A DNA stretch of 64,000 nt from Candidatus Accumulibacter aalborgensis. Lineage in GTDB: Bacteria > Pseudomonadota > Gammaproteobacteria > Burkholderiales > Rhodocyclaceae. The position numbers were made by a program, and so were the translations under genes. Under the pieces are notes generated by a model. That model worked only from the letters and a program-made list of their open reading frames with translations. It ran no database searches and was not told where the DNA came from. The stretch's first letter is position 1; every line of letters starts with the position of its first letter. The stretch spans positions 1 to 64,000 of the forward strand of contig NZ_FLQX01000035.1 in assembly GCF_900089955.1 (NCBI RefSeq). Reading direction: 5' to 3'. This document shows positions 6,855 to 19,519 of the stretch, one piece after another.

Positions 6855-6978
6855 ACATGACCAGCGGGCTGGCCACCAGCGGACGAGTAGATGCCGAAAC
6901 AGCTGCCGATGACAACGAGCAATAGTGCCAAAGCGCCGTTTTCCGCCAGTTCACGGCCGACCTGCGGGCCGACGAACT
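6855..6978 (-). pseudogene. Chimeric secF fragment with internal deletion
   Basis: Bases 6855-6910 align with secF 7745-7802, and 6905-6978 align with secF 8168-8242. The two pieces are joined at the short repeat ATGCCGAT, present at both places in secF, with about 365 bases lost between. The copy has substitutions and a two-base gap and cannot be translated as SecF. Confidence 0.85.
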
Positions 6979-7120
6979 ACGAAGGGCGTGGTTGCGTGAA
7001 TTCATGGTGCTCAGGAATGGGGTTCCGTCGGAGAAGGCGTTTCTGCGCATCTTCCAGGCCCGCCGACCCAAAGCAATTCGAGGCGGCGTTCCGCCGCTGG
7101 GTGGCTGGGGTGGTCAGCGC
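6979..7120 (+). pseudogene. ISAs1-like transposase N-terminal fragment
   Basis: One frame gives WLREFMVLRNGVPSEKAF then LRIFQA, and after a frameshift another gives DPKQFEAAFRRWV, the pattern at the N-terminus of ISAs1-type DDE transposases (W-L-x-x-F...NGIPS...F...F...LDP..F...F..W). The rest of the transposase is absent. It starts exactly where the secF fragment ends. Confidence 0.5.
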
Positions 7121-7152
7121 GTAGGGTGCCAATAAAGCGAAGCGCATTGCAC
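7121..7152. repeat. Copy of one MITE-like arm
   Basis: GTAGGGTGCCAATAAAGCG and the following GAAGCGCATTGCACC resemble the left arm of the hairpin element at 43223-43294. Confidence 0.5.
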
Positions 7153-7218
7153 CAACTACCGGATGCCAAAGTCGACCGCAATCAGGCATCAGGCGAGTGA
7201 TGGCGCAAAGCCCTTCAG

Positions 7219-7263
7219 TTATTCCGCCCAACGAGCTTGGGTGTCGAAGTTCATTGTGCTCAT
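7219..7263 (-). pseudogene. DUF1640 N-terminal remnant, copy E
   Basis: The minus strand reads MSTMNFDTQARWAE then stop, matching the MSTxTFDT head start of the family. It lies three bases beyond the end of copy B, as a tandem remnant. Confidence 0.55.
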
Positions 7264-7266
7264 CAG

Positions 7267-7563
7267 TCAGTGTGGCAAGCGCAGCACGGCGATGATGACG
7301 CCGGCGGCGGCGGCGATGAAGGCGCCGAGTTTGACGGTGAGCCTCAGTTCAAGTGTTTCGATACGGTTTTGCAGGCGAGTTTCAAGCCCGTCAATCCTCG
7401 TTTCCAGACGAACAGCATCAGCCTTGGTTGCCAGGGTGGCGTCCAGCGCCTCGGACAGAGACTCCTTTTGCGCCTCGGCGATGGCCGCGGCTTGTTCGCG
7501 GGAGAGACCGGCCTTTTCCAGCCGGTCCACGAATTTGAAGGTATCGAACGTGGTTGTGCTCAT
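7267..7563 (-). CDS. DUF1640 (MCUR1/CCDC90-like) coiled-coil membrane-anchored protein, copy B
   Basis: The 98-residue protein has a head (MSTTTFDTFKFVDRLEKAG, LSREQAAAIAEAQKESLSEAL), a stalk of repeated coiled-coil heptads (RLETRIDGLETRLQNRIETL then ELRL) and a C-terminal anchor (GAFIAAAAGVIIAVLRLPH). The anchor differs from the ALANFAKQFF type of copies A, C and D. An alternative start at 7575 (MLAPM) is shared with copy A. It lies downstream of secF on the same strand with a 101-base gap whose proximal 57 bases are the conserved leader. The function of bacterial members is unknown. Confidence 0.75.
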   Translation of the reverse strand: MSTTTFDTFKFVDRLEKAGLSREQAAAIAEAQKESLSEALDATLATKADAVRLETRIDGLETRLQNRIETLELRLTVKLGAFIAAAAGVIIAVLRLPH

Positions 7564-7620
7564 GGGCGCGAGCATACCGCAGTTGATAACTCGCCAGCAA
7601 GGCTGACGCGCAAGACCGGC
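7564..7620. repeat. Leader repeat shared by DUF1640 copies A and B
   Basis: Partner of 3924-3980, with one mismatch in 57 bases. It carries the upstream ATG of the MLAPM start and probably the promoter or translation signals; no clear -35/-10 is evident. Confidence 0.9.
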
Positions 7621-7664
7621 CAGCGCGCTTCATTCCATCGCGAATACGATGGAATGGCTGAGAA

Positions 7665-8609
7665 CTAAACGACGGCGCCCTCGTCATTGGCGCCCTCGAT
7701 CTGCTTCTTGGGCCGGATGAACTGCTCGCGCGAGACGCCGAGCCACATGACCAACGGACTGGCTACCAGCACCGACGAGTAGATGCCGAAACAGATGCCG
7801 ATGGTCAGCGCCAGGGCAAAGTAGTGCAGCGTCTCGCCACCGAAGAGCAGCATCGAGAGGACCATCATCTGTGTACAGCCGTGCGTGATGATGGTCCGCG
7901 AAATGGTACTGGTGATCGCGTGGTCCAGCACCTGCGGCGTGGTCAGTCCACGGACTTTCCTGAAGGTCTCGCGGACGCGGTCGAAAACGACGACCGACTC
8001 ATTGACCGAGTAGCCGAGCACGGCAAGGACCGCCGCCAGCACCGACAGCGAGAACTCCCACTGGAAGAAGGCGAAGAAGCCGAGAATGATGATCACATCG
8101 TGCAGGTTGGCGATGATTGCCGACACTGAAAATCGCCACTCGAAACGGAACGAGAGGTACAGGACGATGCCGATGACGACGAGCAACAATGCCAGAGCAC
8201 CGTTTTCTGCCAGTTCACGGCCGACCTGCGGGCCGACGAACTCGACTCGACGCAGCGTGGCGCCGGGCGCCTCGGCATTGAGCGCCTCCATCACCGACTC
8301 GCCGATCTTGGTCGTGTTCTGATCTGCCTTGAGCGGCAGGCGGATCAGGAGATCCTGGCTGGAGCCGAAATTCTGCACCGAGAAGTCGCTGTAGCCCGCC
8401 TTGCCCAGCCCGTCGCGGACTTTTTCCAGATCGGCTGCCTGAGCGTAGTTGAGCTCGATCAAGGTTCCGCCGGTGAATTCGACCGACAGATGCAGGCCGC
8501 GGCTGAACAGGAAGAACACCGCCAGCAAAAAGGTGAGCAGCGAAATGACGTTGAACACCAGCGCATGGCGCATGAACGGGATGTCTTTTCTGATGCGGAA
8601 GAATTCCAT
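7665..8609 (-). CDS. secF: Protein translocase subunit SecF
   Basis: SecF pairs with SecD to form the proton-driven accessory complex that helps SecYEG complete protein export. The 314-residue length is typical. The first membrane segment is at about 19-38 (VISLLTFLLAVFFLFSRG), followed by a periplasmic domain (VEFTGGTLIEL) and a five-helix bundle (LALLLVVIGIVLYLSFRFEW, LGYSVNESVVVFDRVRE, SRTIITHGCTQMMVL). It lies 12 bases after secD in the yajC-secD-secF order. Two pieces of it occur as a decayed chimera at 6855-6978. Confidence 0.97.
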   Translation of the reverse strand: MEFFRIRKDIPFMRHALVFNVISLLTFLLAVFFLFSRGLHLSVEFTGGTLIELNYAQAADLEKVRDGLGKAGYSDFSVQNFGSSQDLLIRLPLKADQNTTKIGESVMEALNAEAPGATLRRVEFVGPQVGRELAENGALALLLVVIGIVLYLSFRFEWRFSVSAIIANLHDVIIILGFFAFFQWEFSLSVLAAVLAVLGYSVNESVVVFDRVRETFRKVRGLTTPQVLDHAITSTISRTIITHGCTQMMVLSMLLFGGETLHYFALALTIGICFGIYSSVLVASPLVMWLGVSREQFIRPKKQIEGANDEGAVV

Positions 8610-8621
8610 CTTCGTGCTTCC

Positions 8622-10499
8622 CTATTTGACTGCCGCAGTGGCGGTGTTGCCGGGTTTCCAGACCTGACCGATGGCCAGCGACTCGACCTTGCGACGACGA
8701 CCGTAGAACAGATTGATCATCGCTCGCGAGACGACCACGGCCGAGAACAGCGAGGTCAGGATCCCGAGGCAGTGCACCACGGCAAAGCCGCGCACCGGGC
8801 CAGAGCCAAAAATCAGCAGCGCGACGCCGGCAATCAGCGTCGTGATGTTCGAGTCGAGGATGGTCCCGAAAGCGCGCTCGTAACCCGTATGGATCGCTGC
8901 CTGCGGACTCGATCCATTGCGCAACTCCTCACGGATCCGCTCGTTGATCAGGACGTTGGCGTCGATCGCCATGCCCAGCGCGAGTGCGATCGCAGCGATT
9001 CCCGGCAGGGTCAGCGTCGCCTGCAACAAGGAGAGCAGGGCGACCAGGAAGAGCAGGTTGGCGGCCAGGGCGATCACCGAGACGAGACCAAAGAGCGCAT
9101 AGTAGGCGATCATGAAAACGGCAATCGCGGTAAAGCCCCACATTGTCGAGTGGAAACCCTTCTGGATGTTCTCGGCTCCCAGGCTTGGGCCGATTGCACG
9201 TTCCTCGATGATCTCCATTGGCGCGGCGAGCGAGCCGGCGCGCAGGAGTAGCGCCGTGTCGTTGGCTTCCATGGTGCTCATGCGGCCGGAGATCTGGACG
9301 CGGCCGCCGCCGATCTCTGCCCGGATGACCGGCGCCGTGACCACTTCGCCCTTGCCCTTCTCGATCAGGACGATGGCCATCCGCTTGCCGACGTTGTCGC
9401 GGGTGATGTCCTTGAAGATGCGCGCCCCGGCCGAATCGAGCGTCAGGTGAACGGCGGGTTCGTGCGTCTGGTTGTCGAAACCCGGCTGTGCGTCGGTCAA
9501 ACGATCACCGGTCAGGACGACCTGTTTCTTGACCAGCAGCGCCATGCCGCCACGCTCGACATACATCTCGGTGCCAAAGGGTGCCTGCCCAGCCTGGGCC
9601 GCTTCGAGGGCGCCGGGGGTGTCATCGACCATCCGGATTTCCAGCGTCGCTGTGCGGCCGAGAATGTCCTTGGCTTTCGCCGTGTCCTGCACGCCCGGCA
9701 ACTGGACGACGATACGGTCAGCGCCTTGCTGCGCGATCACCGGTTCGGCGACGCCGAGTTCATTGATCCGGTTATGCAGCGTGGTCATGTTCTGCCGGAC
9801 CGCGAACTCCTGGATGCGCTTGATCGCCTCGGGCTTCAAGGTGGCGACGAGCTTCAGATCTTCGCCCTCGCCCTGGTCGGCCAGGAGCAGATCCGACTGG
9901 CTATCCTCCAGGAGGATGCGGGCCTTGCTGCGCGTGTCGTTGTCGCGGAAGCGGATGACCACCCGATCACCTTCCCGGGTGATGCCGGCATGGCGAACGG
10001 TCTTGTCGCGCAGCAGGCTGCGGAGATCCGCGCTGATCGAGTCCAGACGTTTGGTAGCCGCGCCCTTCATATCGACCTGGAGCAGGAAATGCACACCGCC
10101 ACGCAGATCGAGGCCGAGGTACATCGGCAGGGCATGCAGGCGAGTCAGCCACTGCGGCGAACTCGAGAGCAGATTCAAGGCGACGACATAGTGCGGGTCG
10201 CTGGGGTCCGGGTTGAACTGTTTCTCGAGCAGGTCCTTGGCCTGCAACTGGCTGTCCGCGCTGGGCAGGCGAACCTTGACGCCGTTGCTGTCGAGGAAGA
10301 GGCCATTACTTTCGATGCCCGCGGCCTGCAGGGTCTTGGCGACGCGCTCGCGCGTCTTGTCATCGACCTTGAGCGTCACCTTGGCGCTGGAAACCTGGAC
10401 CGCAGGTGATTCGCCGAAGAAGTTCGGCAGCGTGTACACCAGGCCGAAGACCAGCGCGACGGCGACGAGGATGTATTTCCAGAGCGGATAGCGGTTCAT
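8622..10499 (-). CDS. secD: Protein translocase subunit SecD
   Basis: This is the larger SecDF component, acting at the inner membrane with a large periplasmic domain. The 625 residues include a first helix at 8-26 (KYILVAVALVFGLVYTLP), the motif LDLRGGVHFLLQVD, a periplasmic P1 domain, and helices with ALGMAIDANVLINERIREE and GSGPVRGFAVVHCLGI. Its 5' codons (10384-10450) recur as a stray fragment at 4121-4187. It is co-directional with yajC (60-base gap) and secF. Confidence 0.97.
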   Translation of the reverse strand: MNRYPLWKYILVAVALVFGLVYTLPNFFGESPAVQVSSAKVTLKVDDKTRERVAKTLQAAGIESNGLFLDSNGVKVRLPSADSQLQAKDLLEKQFNPDPSDPHYVVALNLLSSSPQWLTRLHALPMYLGLDLRGGVHFLLQVDMKGAATKRLDSISADLRSLLRDKTVRHAGITREGDRVVIRFRDNDTRSKARILLEDSQSDLLLADQGEGEDLKLVATLKPEAIKRIQEFAVRQNMTTLHNRINELGVAEPVIAQQGADRIVVQLPGVQDTAKAKDILGRTATLEIRMVDDTPGALEAAQAGQAPFGTEMYVERGGMALLVKKQVVLTGDRLTDAQPGFDNQTHEPAVHLTLDSAGARIFKDITRDNVGKRMAIVLIEKGKGEVVTAPVIRAEIGGGRVQISGRMSTMEANDTALLLRAGSLAAPMEIIEERAIGPSLGAENIQKGFHSTMWGFTAIAVFMIAYYALFGLVSVIALAANLLFLVALLSLLQATLTLPGIAAIALALGMAIDANVLINERIREELRNGSSPQAAIHTGYERAFGTILDSNITTLIAGVALLIFGSGPVRGFAVVHCLGILTSLFSAVVVSRAMINLFYGRRRKVESLAIGQVWKPGNTATAAVK

Positions 10500-10559
10500 G
10501 GATGATTGCCGTCGGAGGGCGCGGGCACTGCCGTGAGGGCAGGCGGCCCGGCGGGGTGG

Positions 10560-10886
10560 TTAGAGTGCCTTGAGCGTGCCTCTTGGCAGAACCAGCGTCA
10601 CAGCCTGTTTCTGGACCTGGATTTCGACCGCGTCGGCGATTTCCAGCCCGACGAAGCTGTCGCTGACCTTGGTCACGCGGCCGGCAATTCCGCCACCGGT
10701 GACGACTTCATCGCCCTTGACCAAGCCTTCGACCAGAGCCTTGTGGTCTTTTGCGCGCTTCATCTGTGGGCGAATCATCAGGAAGTAGAGGACGACGAAC
10801 ATCAGAACGATCGGCAGGAACTGCATCAAACCACCGAACGGTTCGGCGGCAGCAGCGGTTTGGGCATGGGCGGTGCTGATCAGCAC
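10560..10886 (-). CDS. yajC: Sec translocon accessory protein YajC
   Basis: The 108-residue single-pass membrane protein associates with SecDF. The helix is FLPIVLMFVVLYFLMIRPQ (about 23-41), followed by the typical QMKRAKDHKALVEGLVKGDEV and GGIAGRVTKV. The start is GTG at 10886, supported by AGGAGA upstream and because the nearby ATG frame stops at once. It is the first gene of yajC-secD-secF. Confidence 0.96.
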   Translation of the reverse strand: MLISTAHAQTAAAAEPFGGLMQFLPIVLMFVVLYFLMIRPQMKRAKDHKALVEGLVKGDEVVTGGGIAGRVTKVSDSFVGLEIADAVEIQVQKQAVTLVLPRGTLKAL

Positions 10887-10934
10887 ATCAGTCTCCTAGA
10901 ACGGAAGGGTTGAATTCAACCCAAGATTGTACCA

Positions 10935-14866
<3,932 letters not shown>

Positions 14867-14885
14867 ACATACCTCGCGGGTCAGG

Positions 14886-14926
14886 GAAGAAGGAAAAGAC
14901 ACTTCGAACGGCACGTTCGAAGTGTC
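14886..14926 (-). terminator. Hairpin terminator between porD-like gene and ppdK
   Basis: A perfect 12-base stem (GACACTTCGAAC / GTTCGAAGTGTC) has a five-base loop and is followed on the minus strand by TTTTCCTTCTTCC. It may end the por transcript or act as an attenuator in the ppdK leader. Confidence 0.65.
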
Positions 14927-15029
14927 CCCAGAGTGGGTGACCCGGCCACCGGCACCGGATCACGGTATTTTCGCGTTCCTGGCCGGGAGGCAGGAACGGC
15001 AAGGCGAGTACAACCGTGCGACCGCGCGG

Positions 15030-16652
15030 TCAGATTTCCTCGGCCTCCATCTTGATCGCGCCGCAGGGGCATTCGGCGACGCACATGCCGCAGCCCTTGC
15101 AATAGTCGTAGTTGAACTCGAAGCGCTTGCCGGGGCCGAGCTTGATTACCGCGTTGTCGGGGCAGACGCCGTAGCAGTTGTCGCATTCGAAGCAGTTACC
15201 GCAGGAAAGGCAGCGCCGGGCTTCAAAGAGCGCATTGCTCTCGTCGAGCCCACCCTGGACTTCATCGAAGGTGGACTGACGACGGATGATATCGAGCATT
15301 GGCCGCACGGTCTTTGGTGCATCGGCATAGTACCAGGTGTTGAGGTTCTCGAAGGTAGCGACCTCGCGCTGGACCGGCGGGAAATACTGTTCGCCGCGCA
15401 GCCAGCCATCGATATGCCGCGCCGCCTGCTTGCCGTGTCCGATGCCGACGGTTACGTTGCGCTCGGCGGGGACCATATCCCCACCGGCAAAAATGCCCGG
15501 ATGGCCGGTCATCATGTTGGCACCGACCTCGACCACGCCATCGGTCACCTTTAGTCCGGGAACGCCTTCGAGCAGACCGAGATCAACGTCCTGTCCGAGC
15601 GCGAGGACCAGCGAATCGGCCTCGATGGTCTCGAACTCGCCGGTCGGCTGCGGGAATCCTTTGCTGTCGAGCGCCATCTTCTCGATCGTCAGTGACGATT
15701 CATCGGCCTGCTTGATCGTCGACAGCCACTTGACCATGATTCCTTCTTGCAGCGCCTCCTCGAGTTCGAAATCGTGCGCCGGCATTTTCTCGCGCGTGCG
15801 GCGATAGACGATCAACGGCTCGGCGCCCATGCGCTTGGCGGTGCGGGCCACGTCGATGGCCGTATTGCCGCCGCCATAGACGACGACGCGGCGGCCGAGC
15901 AGAGGCTTGTCTTCACCCTCCATGCTGCGCAGCAGGGAAATGGCGTCGATGATCTTGGCGGCGTCGCCGGCCGGGATCATCGCTCGCTTGCCGATGTGGG
16001 CACCGACGGCCAGGAAGGCGGCGTCGAACTTGCCTTCCGCCATGGTCGTCAGGATGTTGTCTACCTTGCTGTTGAGCTTCACCGTGACGCCGAGGTCGAC
16101 AACCCGCTGCATTTCCGCTTCCAGAATATCGCGCGGCAGGCGGTACTTGGGGATGCCGAAGCGCATCATGCCGCCGAGCAGCGGACCCGCTTCGTAGAGC
16201 GTGACACTGTGGCCGAGCCGGCGCAGGTGGTAGGCCGCGGACATTCCGGAGGGGCCGGCGCCGACGACCAGGACGTGCTTGCCTGATTCGGTGGCCGGTG
16301 GCGTCAGCTTCCAGCCCTGCTTGAGCGCTTCGTCACCGAGAAAGTGCTCGACCGAATTGATGCCCACCGGTGCGTCGAGCTGCCCACGATTGCAGGCACC
16401 CTCGCAGGTGTGGTAGCAAACCCGACCCATGATTGCCGGAAATGGGTTGTCTTTCGTCAGATGCCGCCAGGCACTTTCGTAGTCTCCGGATTCCGCATGG
16501 AACAGCCAGCCCTGGATGTCCTCGCCGGCCGGGCACTGTTTGTTGCACGGGGGTAGCCGGTCAAGATAGACCGGCCGCGACGTACGCCACGAGCCGGTAT
16601 GGTTGGCCAGGGATGAGCCTGGGTCTAGGGTAATGGCAAAGGGTTTTTCCAT
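15030..16652 (-). CDS. GltD-like FAD oxidoreductase fused to a 2[4Fe-4S] ferredoxin domain (PorD-type)
   Basis: The 540-residue cytoplasmic protein has an N-terminal Fe-S region (PPCNKQCPAGEDIQGWL, CYHTCEGACNRGQL). An FAD motif (VLVVGAGPSGMSAAYHL) and an NAD(P) motif (VVVYGGGNTAIDVARTA) follow, as in glutamate synthase small subunits. The C-terminus has ferredoxin clusters (CLSCGNCFECDNCYGVCP and YCKGCGMCVAECPCG). It probably carries electrons between the pyruvate oxidoreductase and NAD(P)H. Its ATG overlaps the porB stop, so it is the last gene of porC-porA-porB-porD. Confidence 0.88.
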   Translation of the reverse strand: MEKPFAITLDPGSSLANHTGSWRTSRPVYLDRLPPCNKQCPAGEDIQGWLFHAESGDYESAWRHLTKDNPFPAIMGRVCYHTCEGACNRGQLDAPVGINSVEHFLGDEALKQGWKLTPPATESGKHVLVVGAGPSGMSAAYHLRRLGHSVTLYEAGPLLGGMMRFGIPKYRLPRDILEAEMQRVVDLGVTVKLNSKVDNILTTMAEGKFDAAFLAVGAHIGKRAMIPAGDAAKIIDAISLLRSMEGEDKPLLGRRVVVYGGGNTAIDVARTAKRMGAEPLIVYRRTREKMPAHDFELEEALQEGIMVKWLSTIKQADESSLTIEKMALDSKGFPQPTGEFETIEADSLVLALGQDVDLGLLEGVPGLKVTDGVVEVGANMMTGHPGIFAGGDMVPAERNVTVGIGHGKQAARHIDGWLRGEQYFPPVQREVATFENLNTWYYADAPKTVRPMLDIIRRQSTFDEVQGGLDESNALFEARRCLSCGNCFECDNCYGVCPDNAVIKLGPGKRFEFNYDYCKGCGMCVAECPCGAIKMEAEEI

Positions 16653-17665
16653 CAGTTCGCCTCCTGGTCGAGCAGTCCGTATCTGCGAATGTTCTTGTCT
16701 GCCGCCGCTTGCAAGCGGGCGATCGTTTCCACTGCCGGCTTCTTGCCGAACAGGTGTGCGTAGCGCTTCTGAAGCTTCAGATACTCCTCGACGGGCTGCT
16801 GTCGGCGGATTTTCAGGGAGTTGGTGAGGTCGCCACGTTCGGCTTCGAAAACCGGAAAGATGCCGGTTTCCTTGGCCAGGCGCGCCAGTTTGATGGTGTC
16901 TTCCGAAGCGGCACCCCAGCCAAGAGGGCAGGGTACGAGGATGTGGATGTAGCGCGCGCCGCGCATGCCCATGGCCTTGGTGACCTTGTATTCGAGGTCA
17001 CGCAGGTCGGCGACGGTCGCCGTCGCGACGTAGGGGATCTCGTGGGCCATGGCAATCGCCGGCAGGAACTTGCCCTGGCCGAAAACGTTGCCGGGTTCCG
17101 GGCCGACCGGCATGGTGGTCGCCGTGCGCGCTGCCGGCGGGGTCGCCGAACTGCGCTGGACGCCGGTGTTCATGTAGCCGCCGTTGTCGTAACAGATGTA
17201 GAGCACGTCATCGTTACGTTCGAACATCCCCGACAGGCAACCGAAACCGATGTCGGTGGTCCCCCCGTCACCGCCCTGGGCGACGACACGCACGTCGCCC
17301 ATCTGTCCCTTCTGCCTCTTGATCTTGATCGCCGCGGCAATGCCCGTGGCCACCGCAGCCGTGTTGCCGAACAGCGAGTGAATCCATGGAATCTGCCATG
17401 AGGTTTCCGGGTAGGGCGTCGAGAAGACCTCGAGGCAGCCGGTGGCATTGGCCGCAATCAGGCGGCCACTGGCCGCTTTCATCGCGGCATCGATGGCATA
17501 GCGTGCGCCGAGTGCTTCACCGCAGCCCTGACACGCACGGTGCCCCGAGTTGAGGGAATTGGTACGTTCCATGTTGGCCTGCACACTGCGCTCTTCCTCG
17601 GCCAGCAAGCGATTGCCGACCGTGAAGGTGCCGGTCTGATAGAAATGAACGGGTTGGAAGCTCAT
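16652..17665 (-). CDS. porB: Pyruvate:ferredoxin oxidoreductase beta subunit
   Basis: This is the thiamine-diphosphate-binding subunit that decarboxylates pyruvate to acetyl-CoA. The 337 residues include ACQGCGEALGARYAIDAAM, the ThDP motif GDGGTTDIGFGCLSG then DNGGYMNTGVQRSSATP, and the late PCPLGWGA. The ATG at 17665 has GAGGAG eight bases upstream, better than TTG at 17668. The gap to porA is 11 bases. Confidence 0.92.
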   Translation of the reverse strand: MSFQPVHFYQTGTFTVGNRLLAEEERSVQANMERTNSLNSGHRACQGCGEALGARYAIDAAMKAASGRLIAANATGCLEVFSTPYPETSWQIPWIHSLFGNTAAVATGIAAAIKIKRQKGQMGDVRVVAQGGDGGTTDIGFGCLSGMFERNDDVLYICYDNGGYMNTGVQRSSATPPAARTATTMPVGPEPGNVFGQGKFLPAIAMAHEIPYVATATVADLRDLEYKVTKAMGMRGARYIHILVPCPLGWGAASEDTIKLARLAKETGIFPVFEAERGDLTNSLKIRRQQPVEEYLKLQKRYAHLFGKKPAVETIARLQAAADKNIRRYGLLDQEAN

Positions 17666-17676
17666 CAATTTTCTCC

Positions 17677-18930
17677 TCAGACAATACCGGTGGCAACGAC
17701 GCCGATGTCGCGCAGCATGCTTTCGGCTGCCGGACCCGAACGGCGCGTGGTGCGCTCGCGTTCGAGTTGCTTATTGACCACGTTCCAGTCGAGATCGAGA
17801 AAGGTCAGGTGGCCCAGTTCGCCGCGCGCTGCCTTGGTAAACAGCGCATGCAGGGATTTCCGAGTGATCGCCCGTCCGCCGAGTCCGGCGACGACGGTGT
17901 GTCCATGCAGTTGCAGACCCGACATCGCCATCCGTACATCGGTAGACACAACGCCGCCGATGCCCACAGCGAGGCTCTTCTCGAGCACGACGACGCGCTG
18001 CGCGTTCTGTAGCGCGGCACGTACGCTGTCGATCGGGAAAGGACGGTAGGAGGTGATGCCGAGCACGCCGATCTTCTCGCCGGCTGCGCGCATGTCGTCT
18101 ACGGTGTCCTTGATCGTTCCCAGCACCGAGCCCATGGCAACGACGATGGTTTCTGCGTCTTCAGTCCGATACGAGTGCGTCAGACCGCCCGAGTCGCGAC
18201 CAAAGATCGTCTTGAATTGTTCGGCCAACTGCGGGATGAGTTCAAGCGCCTGCATCTGCTTGGCGTGCGCTAGGTAGCGCACCTCGGAGAAAGCTTCCGG
18301 TCCGACCATGGCGCCGATCGATACCGGATCGGCGGGGTCGAGCACCTGGCGCGGTTCGTAAGGCGGCAGGAAAGCGTCGACCTGCTCCTGGGTGGGAACG
18401 TCCACGCGCTCGTAGGCATGCGTCAGAATGAAGCCATCCATGCAGACCATCACCGGCAGGCTTACTTCCTCAGCCAGCTTGAAGGCCTGAATATGCAGGT
18501 CGAGCGCCTCCTGGTTGGTCTCGGCGAAGAGCTGGATCCAGCCGCTGTCGCGCTGCGAGAGGGCGTCGGTGTGGTCATTCCAGATATTGATCGGCGCGCC
18601 AATGGCGCGGTTGGCGACCGTCATGACAATCGGCAGGCCGAGGCCGGAAGCGTTATAGACCGCCTCGGCCATGAACAGAATGCCTTGTGAAGCCGTGGCG
18701 GTGTAGGTGCGGGCACCGGTCGCCGACGAGCCAATGGCGACGCTCATGGCAGCGAACTCGGACTCGACGTTGATGAACTCGCAGTTCTCGATTTCGCCCG
18801 CTTTCACCATTTCGCCGAGACCTTCGACGATGTGCGTCTGCGGTGAAATCGGATAGGCGCAAATCACCTCCGGCCGGCAAAGGCCGACCGCTTCGGCAAC
18901 GGCATGTGAACCTTCAGTCTGCTTAAGCAT
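17677..18930 (-). CDS. porA: Pyruvate:ferredoxin oxidoreductase alpha subunit
   Basis: The 417 residues comprise the pyrimidine-binding domain (GLCRPEVICAYPISPQTH, ESEFAAMSVAIGSSATGAR, TATASQGILFMAEAVY) and the transketolase C-terminal-like domain (IGVLGITSYRPFPIDSVR, GLGGRAITRKSLHAL). It overlaps the end of porC by eight bases. Separate alpha, beta, gamma and Fe-S genes are the four-subunit arrangement, unlike single-chain NifJ. Confidence 0.93.
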   Translation of the reverse strand: MLKQTEGSHAVAEAVGLCRPEVICAYPISPQTHIVEGLGEMVKAGEIENCEFINVESEFAAMSVAIGSSATGARTYTATASQGILFMAEAVYNASGLGLPIVMTVANRAIGAPINIWNDHTDALSQRDSGWIQLFAETNQEALDLHIQAFKLAEEVSLPVMVCMDGFILTHAYERVDVPTQEQVDAFLPPYEPRQVLDPADPVSIGAMVGPEAFSEVRYLAHAKQMQALELIPQLAEQFKTIFGRDSGGLTHSYRTEDAETIVVAMGSVLGTIKDTVDDMRAAGEKIGVLGITSYRPFPIDSVRAALQNAQRVVVLEKSLAVGIGGVVSTDVRMAMSGLQLHGHTVVAGLGGRAITRKSLHALFTKAARGELGHLTFLDLDWNVVNKQLERERTTRRSGPAAESMLRDIGVVATGIV

Positions 18931-19519
18931 GTGCGGCCTCCTGGTGACGTGCTCCGGCGATTTCGTCCATCACGAACTGATAAGCCTCGCTGGCGGCAGC
19001 GATGTTTGCAGTGGCGATCTTTTCAGGGAACTTGGCATTGATGGCCTTGATCACCGACTCCAGCCGAATGAGACCGGACGCGGCGGCGAATCCGGCGAGC
19101 AAGGGCACATTGGGCATGGGTCGGCCGACGTGCTTGCGGCTGAGTTCGGTGGCCGGAACCGTACAGAGTCTGTCCGCTGGCCAGTCACGGACGTAATCAC
19201 CAAGGCCCAACTCGTCGAAAGTGCGGCTGGTGTTGATCAGGATGTAACCGCCTTTCTTCAGTCCCGAGAAGACGTCGACCTGGAGCAGCAGGGTCGGATC
19301 CTGGATGATCAGGGCATCGGGTTCCATGATCGGTTCGCGCATTCGGATCTCCTGGTCCGCGATGCGGCAGAACGCCACGACGGGAGCGCCGGTACGTTCC
19401 GAACCAAAACTTGGGAAGGCCTGGGCATGGCGGCCTTCCTCAAACGCAGCAATCGACAACATCTCGGCAGCCGTAACCACGCCTTGGCCGCCGCGACCGT
19501 GTATTCGGACTTGGAACAT
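18923..19519 (-). CDS. porC: Pyruvate:ferredoxin oxidoreductase gamma subunit
   Basis: The 198 residues start at the ATG at 19519 with an excellent GGAGGA site. Motifs include VRIHGRGGQGVVTAAEMLSI, FPSFGSERTGAPV and DPTLL. It is the first gene of the por cluster. The long upstream frame to 19789 is non-coding. The products together oxidise pyruvate, or in reverse carboxylate acetyl-CoA, with ferredoxin. Confidence 0.93.
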   Translation of the reverse strand: MFQVRIHGRGGQGVVTAAEMLSIAAFEEGRHAQAFPSFGSERTGAPVVAFCRIADQEIRMREPIMEPDALIIQDPTLLLQVDVFSGLKKGGYILINTSRTFDELGLGDYVRDWPADRLCTVPATELSRKHVGRPMPNVPLLAGFAAASGLIRLESVIKAINAKFPEKIATANIAAASEAYQFVMDEIAGARHQEAAHA

